A model generated the notes under the pieces. The model did not search any database. It saw only the letters and a list, made by a program, of their open reading frames with translations, and was not told where the DNA came from. Made by a program: the position numbers and the translations under genes. Below are positions 1 through 9,063 of a stretch of DNA of 64,000 nt, piece by piece (the first letter of the stretch is position 1; each line of letters begins with the position of its first letter). The stretch is from positions 7,375,071 to 7,439,070 of the forward strand of contig NZ_RRCN01000001.1 of assembly GCF_003863965.1 (NCBI RefSeq), read 5' to 3'. Origin of the DNA: Paenibacillus oralis. Its GTDB lineage: Bacteria; Bacillota; Bacilli; Paenibacillales; Paenibacillaceae.

Positions 1-414
1 CTGCAGCCCGTGGTGGTGGTAGATGAAGCCCATTTATTGGACCGGAAGATGCTGGAGGAGCTGCGCTTTCTGCTGAACATGAAAATGGATTCCCAGAGCC
101 CCATGGCCTTGATTCTGGTTGGACAAAGTGAGCTGTGGGACCGACTGGGGCTGCAAGCGTACGCGGCGATTCGCCAGCGAATCGACATGCAGTGTTATCT
201 TCCCCATCTGGACCGCGCAGAAATGGGAGCCTATATGAAAAGGCATCTGAGCGCTGCGGGTGCCGCGCACGAGTTGTTTACGGAGGCGGCGATAGATGAA
301 ATCTACCGTTATTCCAGCGGAGCCGCCCGGCTGGTGAACAAGCTATGCACGCACGCCTTAATCTACGGCGCACAGAACAAGCACCGGATTGTGGACATAT
401 GGTCAAGCGTGTGA
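1..414 (+). pseudogene. ExeA/TnsC-like AAA ATPase, 5' end outside window, frameshifted 3' end
   Basis: Open from the first base, so the start lies outside the window. The visible part has a Walker B motif (VVVVDEAH) followed by a sensor-like stretch (ILVGQSELWDRL), as in ExeA-type AAA ATPases that accompany transposases. After HRIVDI the frame runs out as WSSV-stop at 412-414. In the +1 frame the sequence continues HMVKRVIQGELS-stop (to 434), which is what I expect at the end of this family. A few bases were therefore probably lost near 395-400. The domain call is firm; whether the protein is still active cannot be told, because only the C-terminal third is visible. Confidence 0.7.
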
Positions 415-418
415 TTCA

Positions 419-441
419 GGGAGAATTGTCATGATTCTCCC
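419..441 (+). terminator. Rho-independent terminator after the ExeA-like gene
   Basis: An 8-bp stem GGGAGAAT / ATTCTCCC around a 7-nt loop is followed by TGTTTTA. It overlaps the restored-frame end of the ATPase gene. Confidence 0.6.
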
Positions 442-543
442 TGTTTTACTCCCTTGCTGCGGACAGATTGACCGTCAATAGCAGGACAACTCATGCCGTC
501 AACCTCTGGACATTATGGGCTAGCAGTAACAGGACGTGCCGAA

Positions 544-573
544 AAAGACCCATAAAAAATATAATGGGTCTTT
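544..573. terminator. Bidirectional hairpin terminator
   Basis: Perfect 10-bp inverted repeat AAAGACCCAT / ATGGGTCTTT around an A/T loop, giving A-runs on one side and T-runs on the other. The rest of 442-620 shows no gene. Confidence 0.6.
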
Positions 574-620
574 CATTTCGAAAACATTGTTTAACTTTAG
601 TTTATTGTTAATACATATTA

Positions 621-1446
621 GGGCGTGTATGCAAACCTAGGCGAGCCACACCATAATCGAAGCCAGTGTCAAAAAAGCCTTATACGAGCAGGCTAGTTTA
701 TCATAGCGGGTCGCCAATCGGCGGTAATGCTTCACTTTATTGAAAAAACATTCGATGAGATGGCGTTCCTTGTAGTTTTCTTTGTCCCATTTGCGTTACT
801 TTCGACGGTTTTTCTTACTGGGAATCACCGATACGGCAGCATGTTCCTCCAAGAGCTGATGAATTCGATCCGTATCATATGCGCGATCGGCCAAGACTTG
901 TCTTTTCGTTAGCTCCATCTGGCTCAGCATCTCGTATCCGGTTACCGAGTCGTGGCATTGGCCACCAGTCAGCTCAAAGCGCAGGGGATTGCCCAAAGCA
1001 TCCACAAGCGCATGAATTTTGGTCGTCAATCCGCCACGGGATCGCCCAATTGCTTGCTGAAGGCCCCCCTTTTGCTCCCGCTCCATGCTGATGGACACGG
1101 ACAATCGTTGCATCAATCATGATACTTTCAAAGTCGGGTTCAATGGAGACATGCTCAAGTATTTGATCCCAAAGGCCAGCGATCTGCCAGCGTCGAAACC
1201 AGCTATAAACAGTAGACCAGGAACCATAGTATTCCGGTAGATCCCGCCACGGCGCCCCTGTTCGTGCGATCCAAAGCATCGCGTTTAGCATCTTTCGATG
1301 GTCTTTCGGGGGTCTCCCTCCTTGGGGTTTTCGTTCTGGCGGCAGCAGGTCTTTGATTTGTTCCCATTGGTCATCGCGTATTTCGTATCGTCTCTTCATA
1401 CCTACTACTTACCCATTTTATGGATTTATAGTTTGCATACACGCCC
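621..1446 (-). mobile_element. IS5-family (IS427-like) insertion sequence, 826 bp
   Basis: Perfect 16-bp terminal inverted repeats begin GGGCGTGTATGC at 621-636 and end in the complement at 1431-1446. The element is flanked by TA on both sides, the usual target duplication of this group. It carries a two-frame DDE transposase on the minus strand. It inserted exactly at the 3' end of the bglA gene; the TA plus the first G of the element now supply bglA's TAG stop codon. Confidence 0.9.
637..1399 (-). pseudogene. IS427-type transposase, two reading frames plus an internal stop
   Basis: Frame A (1399 to 974) starts MKRRYEIRDDQWEQI and contains the first catalytic Asp region (IMIDATIVR). Frame B (from about 1116) carries GRSRGGLTTKIHALVD and VLADRAYDTDRI with the second Asp. 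The frames overlap at an A4G6 run near 1060-1070, where this group normally makes the full protein by programmed frameshifting. Frame B meets TAA at 796-798 just after KKNRRK. The expected C-terminus, with the glutamate-containing ERHLIECFFNKVKHYRR and a final IMVWLA, continues in the same frame to 637. That stop separates the last catalytic residue from the rest, so the element is probably unable to move by itself. Confidence 0.85.
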
Positions 1447-2900
1447 TAGTTATTTGACAAATTCTCACCATTTGATTTAATGACCTTTTTATACCATTCA
1501 AATGATTTCTTCTTAATCCTATTTAAAGTACCATTGCCTTCATTGTCACGATCAACGTAGATGAAACCATAGCGTTTTTTCATTTCACCCGTCCCACCAG
1601 AAATAATATCGATAGGTCCCCACATCGTGTAACCAATTAAATTAACTCCTTGGTTTAAAGCTCTATTCATAGATTGAATATGGTCTATCAGATATTCTAT
1701 TCGATAATCGTCAACAATTTCACCATCCTCATTGAAATTATCCACTGCTCCCAGGCCATTTTCAACGATCATTAGTGGTAATTGATAGCGATCATATAAA
1801 TCATAGAGGGTATAGGCTAATCCTTCAGGATCAACTTGCCAACCCCATTCGCTTGCTTTAAGATAAGGATTTTTGGCGCCTCCCAAAAGATTCCCCAAAG
1901 TCATTTCAACGCCACTATCGCCACTAACGCAAAATGACATATAGTAACTAAATGTATACATATCAACGGTTCCTGCTTTTAAGATTTCCTCATCTTCTGG
2001 TCCAAACTCGATTTGAATTCCATTCTTATCGAAATAATCCAAAGCATAAAATGGATAAAAGCCTTTAGCTTGTACGTCTCCGCAGAATTTATTAAACATC
2101 AGATCTTTTTCTTTTGTTAACAAAATATCTTCTGGCTTACATGTTAATGGATACATAGTAAAATGAGCAATCATATTCCCGATTAAAAAATTAGGATTAA
2201 TGGAATGTCCAAGGACAACTGTTTTAGCACTTGCAACAAACATATTGTGTAGCGCCTGAAAACGTACTTGTGGATTATCCGGATTATTTGGACTATCAAA
2301 AACTTCACCATCTTGTTCAGGTTTAATACCTAAAACAAGGTTCCCTGTTGGAAGCACACCAACGTTAATTTCATTAAAAGTTAGCCAATACTTCACTAAA
2401 TCCTTATAACGATTCATTACAGTTTCAGCATAACGGACAAATAAATCAATCGTCTTACGATTATGAAATCCGTTATATTTATTCATAATAGCCATAGGTA
2501 TATCAAAATGACTTAAAGTAACCAGGGGTTCAATGTCATATTTACGCAGCTCTTTAAATACATTCTCATAAAATTTCAGTCCAGCCTCATTAGGCTCGGT
2601 GTCATCTCCGTTAGGAAAAATGCGACTCCACGCGATGGATAAACGGAAAATTTTAAAACCCATTTCTGCAAACATCGCTATATCTTCTTTATATCGATGA
2701 TAAAAATCAATGGCTGTATGAGCAGGGTAGTAGGTATCCTCTTTCAGGGATAACGTAAACATCCGAGGTTTATTGATGCTGCCGGCTGTCATCATATCTG
2801 AGATCGACAAGCCTTTTCCATCCTCAAATGCTGCCCCTTCTGCTTGGTTGGCTGCTATTGCACCGCCCCACAAAAAATCTTTCGGAAAATTGTTATTCAT
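1446..2900 (-). CDS. bglA: 6-phospho-beta-glucosidase, GH1 family
   Basis: A 484-residue cytoplasmic glycoside hydrolase family 1 protein. It splits 6-phospho-beta-glucosides brought in by the PTS. Visible signs are the N-terminal FPKDFLWGGAIAANQAEGA, the acid/base region TFNEINV and the nucleophile region IVENGLG. The length is normal for the family. It is the last gene of the licT-bglP-bglA operon, 16 nt after bglP. The final residues NLSNN are followed by a TAG that straddles the insertion point of the IS element; before insertion the stop would have been TAA, so the protein is unchanged. The whole operon is clearly more AT-rich than the zinc region, which suggests separate acquisition. 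Confidence 0.93.
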   Translation of the reverse strand: MNNNFPKDFLWGGAIAANQAEGAAFEDGKGLSISDMMTAGSINKPRMFTLSLKEDTYYPAHTAIDFYHRYKEDIAMFAEMGFKIFRLSIAWSRIFPNGDDTEPNEAGLKFYENVFKELRKYDIEPLVTLSHFDIPMAIMNKYNGFHNRKTIDLFVRYAETVMNRYKDLVKYWLTFNEINVGVLPTGNLVLGIKPEQDGEVFDSPNNPDNPQVRFQALHNMFVASAKTVVLGHSINPNFLIGNMIAHFTMYPLTCKPEDILLTKEKDLMFNKFCGDVQAKGFYPFYALDYFDKNGIQIEFGPEDEEILKAGTVDMYTFSYYMSFCVSGDSGVEMTLGNLLGGAKNPYLKASEWGWQVDPEGLAYTLYDLYDRYQLPLMIVENGLGAVDNFNEDGEIVDDYRIEYLIDHIQSMNRALNQGVNLIGYTMWGPIDIISGGTGEMKKRYGFIYVDRDNEGNGTLNRIKKKSFEWYKKVIKSNGENLSNN

Positions 2901-2916
2901 ATTCAGCTACTCTCCT

Positions 2917-4767
2917 TTAAAATAAGTTTAGGATTGTTTCTCCGGTAGTTACCTTTTTTCTTTCCGAGGCTAATATTTCCAAATAATTATCCGTATTTGT
3001 AATAATAATTGGAGTAATAACATCGAATCCTGCCGATTTTATAGCCTCTATATCAAATTGTAGTAACAAATCACCTTTCTTAACTACATCTCCAGCTTTA
3101 ACATGAACCAAAAAGTGTTCTCCCTTTAATTTGACTGTATTTATTCCAATATGAATCATCACTTCAACACCATCATTTGAGACCAAGCCTATGGCATGTT
3201 TCGTCTTGTAAATAGTTTGGATCTTCCCATCAATAGGTGAAACCAAATTTCCGCTTTCAGGAATAATGGCCACTCCTTTGCCCATTAGTTCTTTAGAGAA
3301 TGCTTCATCAGGAACTTCAGATAAAGGAACAATTTCTCCATCTAAAGGACTAGAAACCGTAGTTTTAGAAGATTTTGAAGGAATAACTTTCTCATTTTTT
3401 TTAGAAGAATTCTTTTCTTCATTAGGGATATCATCAAACCCAATAATCCAAACCATAACAAAAGCTACGACAAACGCAATCGCTGCTGTAATGAGAGCAT
3501 AGATAAAATTATTTCCTGATCCAGCAAAAATCGCTAATGAAGCAACCCCTGCAGAAGCTATTGCATAAGCTTTAAGACCTACTAGACCTGCAAATACTCC
3601 GGCCGCTCCACCACCTATCATGGCTGCAATCATTGGTTTTTTCAATCTAATCGTTACTCCATACATTGCAGGTTCTGTTATTCCTAGCACTGCTGTAATT
3701 CCTGCTGAAAATGAAAGTTGTTTCAACTCTTTATTTTTTGATTTTAGAGCAACTGCTAATGTAGCACCACCTTGGGCAACATTTGCGGCAAGACCTGCTG
3801 GCATGATTAATGTTTCATATCCCTTAGTGGAAAGAGAAGTTATCATGAGTGGGAAAAATCCATAATGCATTCCCGTCATGATTATTAATGGAGAAATTGC
3901 TCCCAGAATCCCCATTGTCAACCAAGGTGCTTTTCCTTCTAAAAAATTCACCATTGTAACTAGATAATCACCTAAAAATGTTCCAATAGGACCAATAATA
4001 ATTAAAGCAATTGGTGCTGCAATTAAAAGCACAATCACGGGTTTTAAGAAGAATTTAATTAAGTTGGGTATAAATTTATCTGCTAATTTCTCAATATAAG
4101 ACATTAACCACACGGTAAGTATGATAGGGACAACTGAAGATGAATATGACACCAAAGTAACTGGTAAGCCCATAAAATGAACAGGTGATCCGGCAGTAAC
4201 TAACTCAGCTAGCTTAGGATGTAATAATACTGCTCCGATAGTCACTGCTAAAAATGGATTGCTGTTAAATTTAATAGCAGAAGTATAGGCTAAAAAGATA
4301 GGTAAAAAATAGAACGCCGCATCTGAAATCAGATTTAAAATGTAATAGTTTTGTCCCTCGACAGATAACCACCCCAAATTCACAAAAAGCACAAGAAAAG
4401 CCTTAATTAAACCTGCACCAGTAATAGCAGGAAGAATAGGGGTAAAGATACCCGCCAATATATCCATGATTTTCACAAACACATTGCGTTTTGCGTTATT
4501 TTCAGAAGGTTTTCCGTCATTAAAGCTTCCGAGAGCAACAATCTTTTCATATACTCTATTAACGTCATTTCCGATAATAACCTGAAATTGTCCTCCTTGA
4601 TTCGTTATTCCCATAACACCTTTAATTTGTTCCAGGGATTGCTTATTAACTTTTGAATCGTCTGCAAGATTAAACCTTAATCGTGTAGCACAATGAGTGA
4701 CATGTTCAATATTTTTTTCGCCACCAATATTTTTCAAAATTTCACTTGCTATACTTTCATAATTCAC
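2917..4767 (-). CDS. bglP: PTS beta-glucoside transporter EIIBCA
   Basis: A 616-residue one-chain PTS permease that imports and phosphorylates beta-glucosides. The domain order is EIIB (about residues 1-85; phospho-Cys in HVTHCATRLRF), membrane EIIC (about 105-455, with many hydrophobic segments and MHYGFFPL-type loops), then EIIA of the glucose type (about 475-616; His in VMIHIGINTV). It lies between licT (13 nt upstream) and bglA. Induction should depend on LicT antitermination at the leader. Family membership is clear; the exact sugar cannot be read from sequence. Confidence 0.93.
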   Translation of the reverse strand: MNYESIASEILKNIGGEKNIEHVTHCATRLRFNLADDSKVNKQSLEQIKGVMGITNQGGQFQVIIGNDVNRVYEKIVALGSFNDGKPSENNAKRNVFVKIMDILAGIFTPILPAITGAGLIKAFLVLFVNLGWLSVEGQNYYILNLISDAAFYFLPIFLAYTSAIKFNSNPFLAVTIGAVLLHPKLAELVTAGSPVHFMGLPVTLVSYSSSVVPIILTVWLMSYIEKLADKFIPNLIKFFLKPVIVLLIAAPIALIIIGPIGTFLGDYLVTMVNFLEGKAPWLTMGILGAISPLIIMTGMHYGFFPLMITSLSTKGYETLIMPAGLAANVAQGGATLAVALKSKNKELKQLSFSAGITAVLGITEPAMYGVTIRLKKPMIAAMIGGGAAGVFAGLVGLKAYAIASAGVASLAIFAGSGNNFIYALITAAIAFVVAFVMVWIIGFDDIPNEEKNSSKKNEKVIPSKSSKTTVSSPLDGEIVPLSEVPDEAFSKELMGKGVAIIPESGNLVSPIDGKIQTIYKTKHAIGLVSNDGVEVMIHIGINTVKLKGEHFLVHVKAGDVVKKGDLLLQFDIEAIKSAGFDVITPIIITNTDNYLEILASERKKVTTGETILNLF

Positions 4768-4780
4768 TTTTCGTCACCTC

Positions 4781-5617
4781 TCATCTTTTTAGCGTGATTC
4801 GACGAATATGGATGGTTAAATATGCCATTTCGTCATTCGTTAATCGAATTTGATATTTCTTTAGGAAATATTCAAATACTTTTAATGCGCAGAGGTATTC
4901 TTCTTTATACTTATCTTTTAGAATAAGCAGGAAGTCTTCGTCCCCATCATTTAGTTCAATGCCTGAAAAGACACGTTGAACAAAAAATTTAAGATGGGTA
5001 ATAAATCGTTCATAATGTAATGAATTTTCATCTAAATCAATTGAAAAATGATAAGTTATTAGATTTAATATGTTTCTTATAATCTCTAAGCTTTCCTTAA
5101 TTTTTCCTGTTTCAACAGAATCTAACGAAGCGCTTACAAGGTGTACAGCAATAAATGCACCTTCATCTTCTGGTAAAGTAACCCCTGTTACTTCTTTAAT
5201 TATTTGTAAAGCCTCAACACCAATTGCATATTCCGCACTATAAAATCGCTTAATTTCCCACATTAATGCATTGCGAATGATTAATCCTTTATTTTGTCGT
5301 TCAATTGCAAAATTAATATGGTCGATCAAACCCAAATAAGTATTATCTGGGAATTCTCTGTTAAGAACATCCTTAGCTTGCTCAACAATTTTATTTGCAA
5401 CCTGAATACATTCAAAGGATATATTAGCTAATGCTTGTTCAATCTGGTTAAGTGGGCGTTCCGGCAAATTTACATAAATTTTCTCGATTTTTTCGTTCTC
5501 AACATCATCCCCTATTTGCTTTTTAAATCCTAATCCACAACCGACTAATAAAACCTCTTGTTGATTTTCATTTTTTGAACGAACAATATTATTATTAATG
5601 ATTTTTTCAATTATCAT
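4781..5617 (-). CDS. licT: BglG/LicT-family transcription antiterminator
   Basis: A 278-residue RNA-binding antiterminator. The CAT RNA-binding domain occupies about residues 1-55 (IEKIINNNIVRSKNENQQEVL) and is followed by two PTS regulation domains with conserved His in GLIDHINFAI, IAVHLVSA, THLKFFVQR and LTIHIRRI. When substrate is present it binds the RAT hairpin in its own leader and prevents the overlapping terminator. It is the first gene of the operon with bglP and bglA. The ATG at 5617 has a GGAGG site upstream. Confidence 0.93.
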   Translation of the reverse strand: MIIEKIINNNIVRSKNENQQEVLLVGCGLGFKKQIGDDVENEKIEKIYVNLPERPLNQIEQALANISFECIQVANKIVEQAKDVLNREFPDNTYLGLIDHINFAIERQNKGLIIRNALMWEIKRFYSAEYAIGVEALQIIKEVTGVTLPEDEGAFIAVHLVSASLDSVETGKIKESLEIIRNILNLITYHFSIDLDENSLHYERFITHLKFFVQRVFSGIELNDGDEDFLLILKDKYKEEYLCALKVFEYFLKKYQIRLTNDEMAYLTIHIRRITLKR

Positions 5618-5650
5618 GACGAATCCTCCCTTCTTTAGGTACGCAAAAAA

Positions 5651-5721
5651 AGGCTATACCTCTGCGCGCACGAAATAACCACGTCGCATGATCGGTATAG
5701 CCTGCTTTACCAGTAACAATC
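5651..5721 (-). promoter_or_regulatory. LicT-type RAT antiterminator site overlapping a leader terminator
   Basis: On the minus strand the leader holds GATTGTTACTGGTAAAGCAG followed by GCTATACC (5694-5721), the classic ribonucleic antiterminator sequence. Its 3' half, AGGCTATACC, also pairs with GGTATAGCCT at 5651-5660, forming a terminator stem followed by a run of Ts. The two folds are mutually exclusive, so LicT binding permits readthrough into licT. Confidence 0.9.
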
Positions 5722-5737
5722 TTCTTCATACACTCCG

Positions 5738-5766
5738 ATAATAACAAACAATTTAATGTATTTCAA
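5738..5766 (-). promoter_or_regulatory. Promoter of the licT-bglPA operon
   Basis: On the minus strand TTGAAA (5761-5766) and TATTAT (5738-5743) are separated by 17 bp, just upstream of the RAT leader. I see no convincing cre box. Confidence 0.7.
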
Positions 5767-5837
5767 TAGAAATATCTACCGCATGTTGTTCTTCTGTTTA
5801 TAATGTCACCCTATAACTGTTCTGAGATAATATCACT

Positions 5838-6089
5838 ATGGGACAGGAGACATTAACATTGACAAGAGCAGAATTAAAGAAGGTAGTTGTGGTGGAAAAA
5901 GTCCTTGGGGGACATATGACGAACAAGGAAAGAGCAGCAGCCCTAGGGCTGACTGAACGGCAGATGATTAGATTAAAGAAGAAGTATATTGCTGAGGGAG
6001 GAGCGCAAGGGTTGGTTCATAAGAACCGGGGAAGGAAACCGATTCATGCTTTAGACAATGAACTAAAGACGTCGTACCTGAAGAGGTGA
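5838..6089 (+). pseudogene. ISNCY-type transposase, N-terminal stub
   Basis: Eighty-three residues with a helix-turn-helix (TNKERAAALGLTERQMIRLK) and the phrase HKNRGRKPIHAL, both typical of the N-terminus of ISNCY transposases. The full protein should be several hundred residues with a DDE domain, which is absent here. The reading frame dies at 6089 and the sequence changes to a T-box fragment, so this is a truncated remnant. Confidence 0.75.
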
Positions 6090-6112
6090 ATGCCGTGAGG
6101 CATTTGATGAAA

Positions 6113-6155
6113 TTGGGTGGTACCACGTGAGCACAACTCTCGTCCCTTTGGGATG
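6113..6155 (+). other. Remnant of a T-box riboswitch leader
   Basis: The string GGGTGGTACCACG (6115-6127) matches the conserved T-box antiterminator core. It is followed by GAGCACAACTCTCGTCCC and TTTGGGAT, as in the terminator half of a T-box leader. No specifier loop (Stem I) precedes it and no synthetase or amino-acid gene follows. The downstream gene is on the other strand, so this is a stranded fragment. Confidence 0.5.
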
Positions 6156-6185
6156 TTCCGCCCGCGGGCGCGAACCCGGGAACAA

Positions 6186-7565
6186 TTACTGCAAGGTGGT
6201 CACAAACTCCCCGGTCAACGACTCCCGTACATCCGCATGCGCGTCTTGAAACAAGTTGAAGCCGCGCGGCCGTTCGGTAGCCCCGAGCGGAATCAGGTGC
6301 AACTTCGGATACAACTTTTTCGGGATATAACTCAGCAACGTTTCAATTGCCCCGCCGTGCGGGTCGAGAAACGTAATACCGGGCGCTTGGTCCGGCTTCC
6401 GCTCCAGATCTTCAACCATACGGGTCATGATCGAGAGCAGCGTAGACGTTTTCCCGGAACCGGTCGTGCCGGCGAGAAACGCATGCTTGAGCATTTGACC
6501 CAGCGGCATACGAAGGTCCCGTTCCTGGCCCGGCACGTTGCTTTTCCCGATGTAGAGGCCGTGGTCGAGTCCAGTCGGAGCCGGTACAATTTTTGCATGC
6601 ATCTTCTCCATATGCGCGGCGGCCGGATCGCCAAAAGCAGGAATGCGCAGCCAGTAGCCCAGTTCCTCCGAAGCGAGCAATAACTGCTTGGATGGCGTTC
6701 CCGGTGCTAATACCTGCTTTCTGCCTTTTACCGGCCGCAGGACGATGCCATTACCGCTTCGCATCGATTGCAGCATATCGTTCATCGTTTGCAGCCTTGC
6801 TTTGGCCGAAGAGGAACGAATCAGCACGCGAAATCCGGTCCACAGCCCGATTTCATCCTCATCCTGTTTGCTTTGCAGCGTCCGCATCACGTTTTGCTGG
6901 TAGGCGGTCAATTCCCGCGGCCGTGATTTGGCCTTTTGGTTCGTGTTCATCTCCCGCCAAATGGACTGTATGGACACCGGCTCATTGGCCGGGGAACGCA
7001 GCCAGTTCTCGGCTCTGCGGACACGGTGCTGAAGGAGCCGCTTGGACGCTGGCGCAAATGCCAGCTCCAGCCACACCTCCTCGCCTTCCGCCAGTTCGCC
7101 TGCACCCATCGCGGCGATCATTTCGTTCAGCGGATCTTTGCCGGTCGGATGGATACTTGCAACGGATAGAGCGCCCTTATACGCCGGACGGCCTTCGGCA
7201 ACGATCACGTTTTTGCCCGAACCAGCGGTAAACACGGGGGTCTCGACCGGAAGCAAATACATTCCGGACACCTGGGTGTGGAACCCGGTACGAAATCCCA
7301 TCCAGCGAATGTCGGGGACAGAAACGTAGATCCGTACCCGTCCAGCAAGTCCTGCACACTGGATCAGGAAACGAAAATAGAGTTGTCCATACCGAAGACG
7401 CTGGAATCGGGGAAGCCCAAGTCCGCTGATATGCCGGGCAAATCGCGTTGCATTGGCAAAGTCCATAGGCGTGGCATCAAGGGAGGATTGAATTTCGAAC
7501 CATAGCGTTCGCTTGTGCTGACCTTGGCCGGGCTCGCACCAGCTTGGAAATAAAAAAGAGAGCAT
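6186..7565 (-). pseudogene. Conjugation-type ATP-binding protein (VirD4/HerA-like), C-terminally truncated
   Basis: About 459 residues. A long N-terminal part is followed by an ATPase domain with Walker A (FLAGTTGSGKTSTLL) and Walker B (GITFLDPHGG), as in ATP-binding proteins of integrative and conjugative elements. The chain stops soon after Walker B with FVTTLQ, so roughly half of the expected ATPase domain is missing and it is probably inactive. The start at 7565 has GGAGG about 9 nt upstream; an upstream ATG at 7625 sits too close to its AAGGAG. It lies beside a transposase stub and a T-box scrap, which fits an eroded mobile element. Confidence 0.65.
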
Positions 7566-7681
7566 CGCTGCTCCCCTCCCCTCGATCTTCCGCTCCTCAA
7601 TTGTCGAGATATTGGATGGATCCATCACTCCTTTCCCTTCAGGAACGACCGGTAATCTCGATCAGCCCTGAAAATGAAAAA

Positions 7682-7713
7682 GACAGGCCGTCCGGGATGC
7701 CCGGGAGCCTGTC
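7682..7713 (-). terminator. Terminator downstream of the 7832-8533 gene
   Basis: The stem GACAGGC / GCCTGTC, with an inner CCGGG / CCCGG pairing, is followed on the minus strand by TTTTTCATTTTC. Confidence 0.65.
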
Positions 7714-7831
7714 CACACCTTTTTGACACTATCAGATTAACAGGATTAAGTGACCTTCAATTGACCTTTGATTTTTGGTAGCTTTAGTCCTCTACTCGAG
7801 TCGAATTATGATATTGACTCACTTATCCGAC

Positions 7832-8533
7832 TCAAATAAACCATCTTAATTCTTTTCGAAAGAAAGGAACCCCTTCCGTGTTTTCATAATCATAAACCAT
7901 TAAATAGAGTTTACTAACTTGATTTGCTAACTGAATTATTAGCTGGTCTTTATCTATTTCTTCCATTTTCAAACCACTAACATCGAGATATGCAGGATAT
8001 ACAGCCGTGGACAAAGATGAACTCTTGATCAAATAAGTAAAAAACTCATTTTCTATAACTTCCCCTTCATCACCTTCTATTTCAAAACACCCTAGCTGGC
8101 GATAATCATTCTGAAATTTTCTACCTAGAATAAAGTGGCCAATTTCATTGTTAACCTGTTTTTCTTTAATCATGCTTTCAAAAACCTTATAAGCGATATC
8201 TTTGGCGTTATTAACCTGAAGATTGCATGGTTCCCCGTATCTGGTCTTTGTTACAGTAACAGAATCAAAAATCATGCTAAACATTAAAGCTTCATCATCC
8301 ACTTTATTAGTGATAAAGAAGGAGTAATCTTCTATATTGGAGCTTCCTAGTTCTCTTTGATAAAAATAATGCCTAGCCAGAATCCCTTGAATATTGATCA
8401 TGTTGATCAGGATTTCTCTTATTTGCTCTTCATCAGTCGTTGAAATAACAGGCAGTTTACGAACAACGAGCTGGTTTGGAGAAAAAAAGGAAGTGTGGTT
8501 TTCTTTCATTTCGTTAAAACTTATCTTTTTCAT
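7832..8533 (-). CDS. Hypothetical protein, 233 residues
   Basis: I do not recognise this protein. It is soluble (no signal peptide or membrane segment) and AT-rich like the bgl operon, with many Lys, Glu and Asn residues. It begins MKKISFNEMKENHTSF at an ATG with GGTGAGG just upstream and ends in KELRWFI. A terminator lies about 120 nt downstream, so it is probably a single-gene unit. The region around it is mobile-element debris, and it could be accessory cargo. No function is proposed. Confidence 0.7.
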   Translation of the reverse strand: MKKISFNEMKENHTSFFSPNQLVVRKLPVISTTDEEQIREILINMINIQGILARHYFYQRELGSSNIEDYSFFITNKVDDEALMFSMIFDSVTVTKTRYGEPCNLQVNNAKDIAYKVFESMIKEKQVNNEIGHFILGRKFQNDYRQLGCFEIEGDEGEVIENEFFTYLIKSSSLSTAVYPAYLDVSGLKMEEIDKDQLIIQLANQVSKLYLMVYDYENTEGVPFFRKELRWFI

Positions 8534-8561
8534 ATCCTCACCATTTTCTTTAAAAATGGAA

Positions 8562-8597
8562 ATAGGTGAACTAACTACTTAGTAGTTAATTCACCCA
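8562..8597. terminator. Imperfect inverted repeat between two minus-strand genes
   Basis: GGTGAACTAACTACT pairs with AGTAGTTAATTCACC with one mismatch. It lies between the decayed gene at 8610-9063 and the hypothetical gene at 7832-8533. It could be a terminator or an operator; no T-run follows. Confidence 0.4.
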
Positions 8598-8609
8598 AGT
8601 CCTCCCTAA

Positions 8610-9063
8610 TTAATTAGCATTAGCAGTTTCAAAAATAATAGATAGAGGTGCGGGCGATAGAGGGTCTGTCTCTAAAAAGGAGACCTTTAAATCACTGGCC
8701 CTTACTCGAACCTTTTCAACATCTGAAGGTATAACAAAATCGTCACCAACTTTTGCTGTACGTAGTCTTGTTGCCGTAAAAGTTGAATTTACATCTTTAT
8801 CGAGGTATGTGGCAGGTGAAAGTACAGAAGTATTTGTAACAGTAAAATTCCCTTTTAATCACGTTGCAGGACAACTCCATCTTCCTGAAATTGGGCAGGA
8901 AGCATTTCTTGTAATGGTGCTGTTGTTATCTTTATTTACCAGCCACTTGCTCTTCATAAACTGTACCGGCAACTTGAGTGGTTTCACCCATACCATATGC
9001 GCTTGTCGCAATAGATACTACGAGCATAATACAAAACAAAGCAGACGAGAATATCTTCTTCAT
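8610..9063 (-). pseudogene. Decayed gene for a small secreted protein
   Basis: On the minus strand an ATG at 9063 with GGGAGGG upstream encodes a clear signal peptide (MKKIFSSALFCIMLVVSIAT, then SAYG). The frame stops after VAGK. Two further frames carry on with ITTAPLQEMLPAQFQEDGVV and then NFTVTNTSVLSPATYLDKDV, ending IIFETANAN-stop at 8610. Joined, they would make an exported protein of about 145 residues; two frame changes have broken it. The family is not recognised. Confidence 0.65.

Noticed and set aside
1..1446. Possibility that the ExeA-type ATPase and the IS form one transposon
   Set aside because: The IS has its own complete inverted repeats and TA duplication and belongs to a family that does not use an ExeA partner.
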